Origin: Gracilaria caudata
Lineage: Eukaryota; Rhodophyta; Florideophyceae; Gracilariales; Gracilariaceae
NCBI GenBank assembly: GCA_030374735.1
Contig: JASCIV010000006.1
Location: forward strand, 1-64,000
Length of the DNA: 64,000 nucleotides
Direction of reading: 5' to 3'
Of the stretch, positions 61,304 to 64,000 are shown piece by piece; position 1 is the stretch's first letter; the number at the start of each line of letters is the position of its first letter. The position numbers and the translations under genes were made by a program. The notes below the pieces were generated by a model. The model was given only the letters and a program-made list of their open reading frames with translations, made no database searches and was not told the DNA's origin.

Positions 61304-62506
61304 TCAATAGAGCGGAAATCCTTTGTCAACGTTATGATGCCATGCTTGAAGTCCACCGATCACATCGCAGACATTTGTGGCTCCCGCATCAAGAAATAAC
61401 CTCAACGCCTTCCGACTTGAATTACCTCTCCGACAAAGAAATATAATTCGTGTCTTGTCGACAGCTATGTCACTAATGCCTCGAGACGGCTCTAATCCAG
61501 CTAAGGGCCAGTTCTCTGCCTCATCGAGATGGCATAATTCAAACTCATGACGTGGACGGACATCAATCAATCTGTACGTGGAGGGCGCCTTCCTCAGCTT
61601 CGCCAAGTCCTTGGTTGATATACGATATTGATCTGGTATATCAGGTACTAACATCCCTAATACCATGCCGCCATTAGCGAATAGCTCATAATCGAAATGT
61701 GCGACATTTACCCCAGGCGATACACCACACATCGCACAGTTCTTTACGCGAGACCGTAGCTTTATGGTTCTAAACCCACAAAGAGAACCATCGAATAACA
61801 ACATTCTGCGATCCAAATCGTCTGTTTGCTTCATGCAGCTTAAGAACTTGACTGCTTCCAGTGCCTGCAGATTGCCAATGATACCAGGAACAGGACCAAG
61901 CACGCCAGCAGAATCACAGCTGCCAACACAAGCCGGAGGAGGTGGGCTGGGAAAAATGCATCTGTAACATGGAGATTCCTCAGTTTTGCAATACATAGTT
62001 AACTGTCCGTCAGTGCCAATTGCAGATCCAGAGAGCAATGGTGTTCGGCATTTCGCACATGCATCACTGACAAGATACCGAGATGCCACGTTGTCTGTAC
62101 AGTCCAAGACCAAATCGTACGACGATGCCAAGAGAACGGCGTTTTCAGGAACAAAGCTATCATGTTTTTCAATTGCGACGTCGGAGTTCAGCGTGCTGAT
62201 TGCGATCTCGGTCGAGTCAACCTTATTCATTCCAACTCTGGCCTCGGAATGTGCGATTTGGCGATGCAGATTACTCGCTTCAACGACATCATGCGGCCGA
62301 TCCACAAGACCAAGCGTTCCAACTCCAGCACCAGCAAGGTAGAGGACCGCTGGACAACCCAAGCCACCCAGCCCAATAACTAGAACGCGAGAATTCTTCA
62401 ACTTTCTTTGACCACCAGGTCCAAACTGCGTGAGCAAAAGCTGCCGGCTGTACCGCTCAATTTCGCGACTACTAAGAGAATCGTGTTTATTATTAGAATC
62501 GTTCAT
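61304..62506 (-). CDS. MOCS3: MOCS3/UBA4: adenylyltransferase and sulfurtransferase
   Basis: A 400-residue protein from ATG 62506. The N-terminal E1/ThiF-like domain has the ATP-binding GLGGLG (45-50), the catalytic Cys197 in SCDSAGVLGPVPG, and zinc ligands C180-x2-C183 and C257-x2-C260. The C-terminal rhodanese domain has the persulfide-carrying C358 in FLCRRGNSSRKA. The protein activates URM1 and MOCS2A by adenylation and then thiocarboxylation, serving tRNA wobble-uridine thiolation and molybdopterin synthesis. Length and both active-site cysteines match the family. A GTG eight codons upstream is not used. Confidence 0.95.
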   Translation of the reverse strand: MNDSNNKHDSLSSREIERYSRQLLLTQFGPGGQRKLKNSRVLVIGLGGLGCPAVLYLAGAGVGTLGLVDRPHDVVEASNLHRQIAHSEARVGMNKVDSTEIAISTLNSDVAIEKHDSFVPENAVLLASSYDLVLDCTDNVASRYLVSDACAKCRTPLLSGSAIGTDGQLTMYCKTEESPCYRCIFPSPPPPACVGSCDSAGVLGPVPGIIGNLQALEAVKFLSCMKQTDDLDRRMLLFDGSLCGFRTIKLRSRVKNCAMCGVSPGVNVAHFDYELFANGGMVLGMLVPDIPDQYRISTKDLAKLRKAPSTYRLIDVRPRHEFELCHLDEAENWPLAGLEPSRGISDIAVDKTRIIFLCRRGNSSRKALRLFLDAGATNVCDVIGGLQAWHHNVDKGFPLY

Positions 62507-63190
62507 GCTGACTGTTTCTCTGATCACGGGACTGTGGTGCGCTGTCTTTTCGCAGAATGTGCGAATGGAATACCTGACTTTGCCTGGTTTCTGATTACTA
62601 AATTCTTGTGCTCGCCCTTAAGTAAACCGCCGTGGTCAAGAAATAATGTGTCCTTCTTTCTCGAATGACTTTCGCAGAGAATCACAGAGGAATACGTGCG
62701 GAAAACAAGCGCACCCATGCCACAGCACCACGGAACGTGCTAATGATATGCAAAGCGAAAGGTATATCTGCATCATTTTTATGCATTTTAGTTCATTAAT
62801 TTGCACATCATGCCAATTTGGCATTGCCAAACAAACTACAGACGAGTGCGCCAGGACAAGCAACATCATGTTGCATGCTTTCGTCCTGCTTGGTAGGAAG
62901 TCCTCCTATATACGTCGGCTTCTTTCTTCCATACTGCCAAGACGCAGCCTCATTGGGTACGGTGAGGTGGATTTACTCAATCCAATACAGAGTTCCCGTA
63001 TCTACCTGAGATTAAAGAGTTTACGCTGCATCGCAAACACTTTTTCGAGTAAGTCGAAGAGGTTTAGGCAGTCGCGAATCATAAAGGCTCGATGGATTTC
63101 CAGATTTCTTGGGGGCTTTACTGGATTTGACACAATTAGTGCCCTGCGGAAACTGTCACTAGCCTGCCGTTGAAGAAATTCACTTTTGCG
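62507..63190. other. Intergenic region with unassigned ORF
   Basis: An ATG frame at 62646-63173 (175 codons) has a basic C-terminal half (RFRQSRIIKARWISRFLGGF), but no family can be seen. A minus-strand frame over 63002-63200 is equally open. I call neither. Confidence 0.35.
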
Positions 63191-63835
63191 ATGGCACCCA
63201 CGAACATTGTGCGAAAGGAGCAACTGTCTAAGCAATGGAAATGGGTTGGGGAAATTACTGATGGAAAGGATGGCTGCAACATCTTTTACGGGCTTCTCAT
63301 TGCATCTGCTGACCTTGGTAGAGCGATCGAAGTCCATCTTTGTGATGGAGTGTCTTCGCTACTCGGCAGCGTTCCAGATGTAACGAGACCCCATGAATCT
63401 TTGGCCTTGATAACTGGGACTTCCAGGGTTACCGCCATTCGCAACGCGTTTTCAAATACACCACCACTTGCTCGGATAGAGAACGGTGAATTACGTATCT
63501 CGGTTCCATGGGGAGTCGAATACGGAGCGGGTATCAATCTTGATATAGAAAGTGTCCGATTGAAAAAAATACAGGGCAGCAGCTTGTTCCTGAACTTGCT
63601 TTTCGACCAAATCGAGCGAGGTAGACAAGAACTCAAATGCCTAAGAGAAAAGGTACAGCATCTTCAAAATGAGAAGAGCGATCTTCAGCGGGCGAGGAAG
63701 AATTTGGACAAATACTTGGATGCACGTCCTGAGCGTCTGCGAGTAGCAGCGCAAGTTCTGAATGAGTTTAAGAAAACGTGCCGTTTAGCGAAAGGAATAG
63801 AGCATGGTCCAGAAGAGAATGTAGGTAAGAATTGA
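63191..63835 (+). CDS. XRCC4-like DNA-repair scaffold (tentative)
   Basis: A 214-residue ATG frame: a beta-rich head (KWVGEITDGKDGCNIFYGLL, EVHLCDGVSSLLGSVPD), then a long coiled coil (FDQIERGRQELKCLREKVQH, NEKSDLQRARKNLDKYLDAR) and a VLNEFKKTCRLAKGI segment recalling the VLNEKKTKIR of XRCC4. This head-plus-stalk plan is that of XRCC4/XLF/PAXX, which hold DNA ligase IV in end joining. Sequence similarity is weak, so another short coiled-coil protein is possible. A GTAAG word just before the stop could be a donor to a further exon. Its 3' end overlaps EMC6, on the other strand, by 51 bp. Confidence 0.45.
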   Translation: MAPTNIVRKEQLSKQWKWVGEITDGKDGCNIFYGLLIASADLGRAIEVHLCDGVSSLLGSVPDVTRPHESLALITGTSRVTAIRNAFSNTPPLARIENGELRISVPWGVEYGAGINLDIESVRLKKIQGSSLFLNLLFDQIERGRQELKCLREKVQHLQNEKSDLQRARKNLDKYLDARPERLRVAAQVLNEFKKTCRLAKGIEHGPEENVGKN

Positions 63836-64000
63836 GTTCCTCCTAAAAGTACCAAAGAACAGTACGGTGGTTATCGGAGCCTGCAAATACTTTCCCGGGT
63901 TGAAAAAAGTTTTGAAGAGAAGAGCAATAGATATCATGAGGGAAACAAGTATGTAAAAGAGGAAGCCTTGAACACCTCGTAATCCAAGTATACCTGCTGC
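63785..64000 (-). CDS. EMC6: ER membrane protein complex subunit 6, C-terminal part (cut by window edge)
   Basis: The minus strand is open from the window edge to a TAA at 63787-63785, giving 71 residues with no start codon in the window. AAGILGLRGVQGFLFYILVS matches the [20 protein letters not shown] core of EMC6, and the end NSILTYILFWTMLYSFR matches FTYVLFWTFLYG. Two membrane helices are visible; the N-terminal 30-40 residues are outside the window. EMC6 packs beside EMC3 in the EMC insertase, and EMC3 is at 12.2 kb here. The last 51 bp overlap the 3' end of the XRCC4-like gene in antisense. Confidence 0.88.
   Translation of the reverse strand, partial: AAGILGLRGVQGFLFYILVSLMISIALLFKTFFNPGKYLQAPITTVLFFGTFRRNSILTYILFWTMLYSFR

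Noticed and set aside
62646..63173. 175-codon ATG frame between MOCS3 and the XRCC4-like gene
   Set aside because: No recognisable motif and an equally open antisense frame; kept only as a note in the intergenic entry.
1..64000. CRISPR arrays, operons, bacterial ribosome-binding sites
   Set aside because: None seen; the window is eukaryotic with spliced genes.

Overview
The window is nuclear DNA from a photosynthetic eukaryote, most consistent with a red alga. It holds about 27 protein genes that match eukaryotic families. Most have no intron; seven can be read only if short introns (about 52-129 nt, GT...AG, several with a CTAAC-type branch site) are removed. Several proteins have organelle presequences: plastid EPSP synthase, plastid CDP-DAG synthase, mitochondrial OXA1, NDUFAF3 and a PPR protein. 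The plastid candidates carry a phenylalanine near the N-terminus, as reported for red-algal and glaucophyte transit peptides. A chondroitin-type glycosyltransferase and a Golgi-type sulfotransferase would suit an organism that makes sulfated polysaccharide. The assignment to red algae is inference; no rRNA or organelle marker is present.

Layout. 0-8.6 kb: hAT-derived AT-hook/BED-like protein, Golgi glycosyltransferase, plastid EPSP synthase, membrane-anchored cupin. 8.6-12.2 kb: gene-poor, with a LINE RNase H remnant and a ~150-bp tandem repeat. 12.2-24.6 kb: EMC3, BLOC1S1, OXA1, a RoxA-type ribosomal oxygenase, cullin-3, an RGG protein, ASNSD1 and THOC6, mostly in divergent or convergent pairs. 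24.6-34.3 kb: accessory region with two small palindromic elements, a long hairpin, several decayed copies of a small membrane-peptide repeat, duplicated zinc-knuckle ORFs, and a FIST-like/ankyrin gene split by a homopolymer frameshift. 34.4-64 kb: SND3/PHO88, a disordered protein, sulfotransferase, NDUFAF3, a second LINE fragment, a phosphate-ester antiporter, an HDAC, an RHD3/SEY1-like protein with a degenerate P-loop, a putative plastid protein, a PPR protein, a 2H phosphoesterase, a beta-barrel protein, CDP-DAG synthase, a Brahma-type remodeller, MOCS3/UBA4, an XRCC4-like protein, and the C-terminal part of EMC6 running off the right edge.

Themes. Four genes for inserting or targeting membrane proteins (EMC3, OXA1, SND3, EMC6) lie within 52 kb. 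A 10-bp word, TACGACGGTA, occurs five times, every time between genes and in three cases between divergent gene starts. The accessory region carries an apparently undescribed repeat family whose copies share a hydrophobic reading frame. These are the observations most worth a second look.
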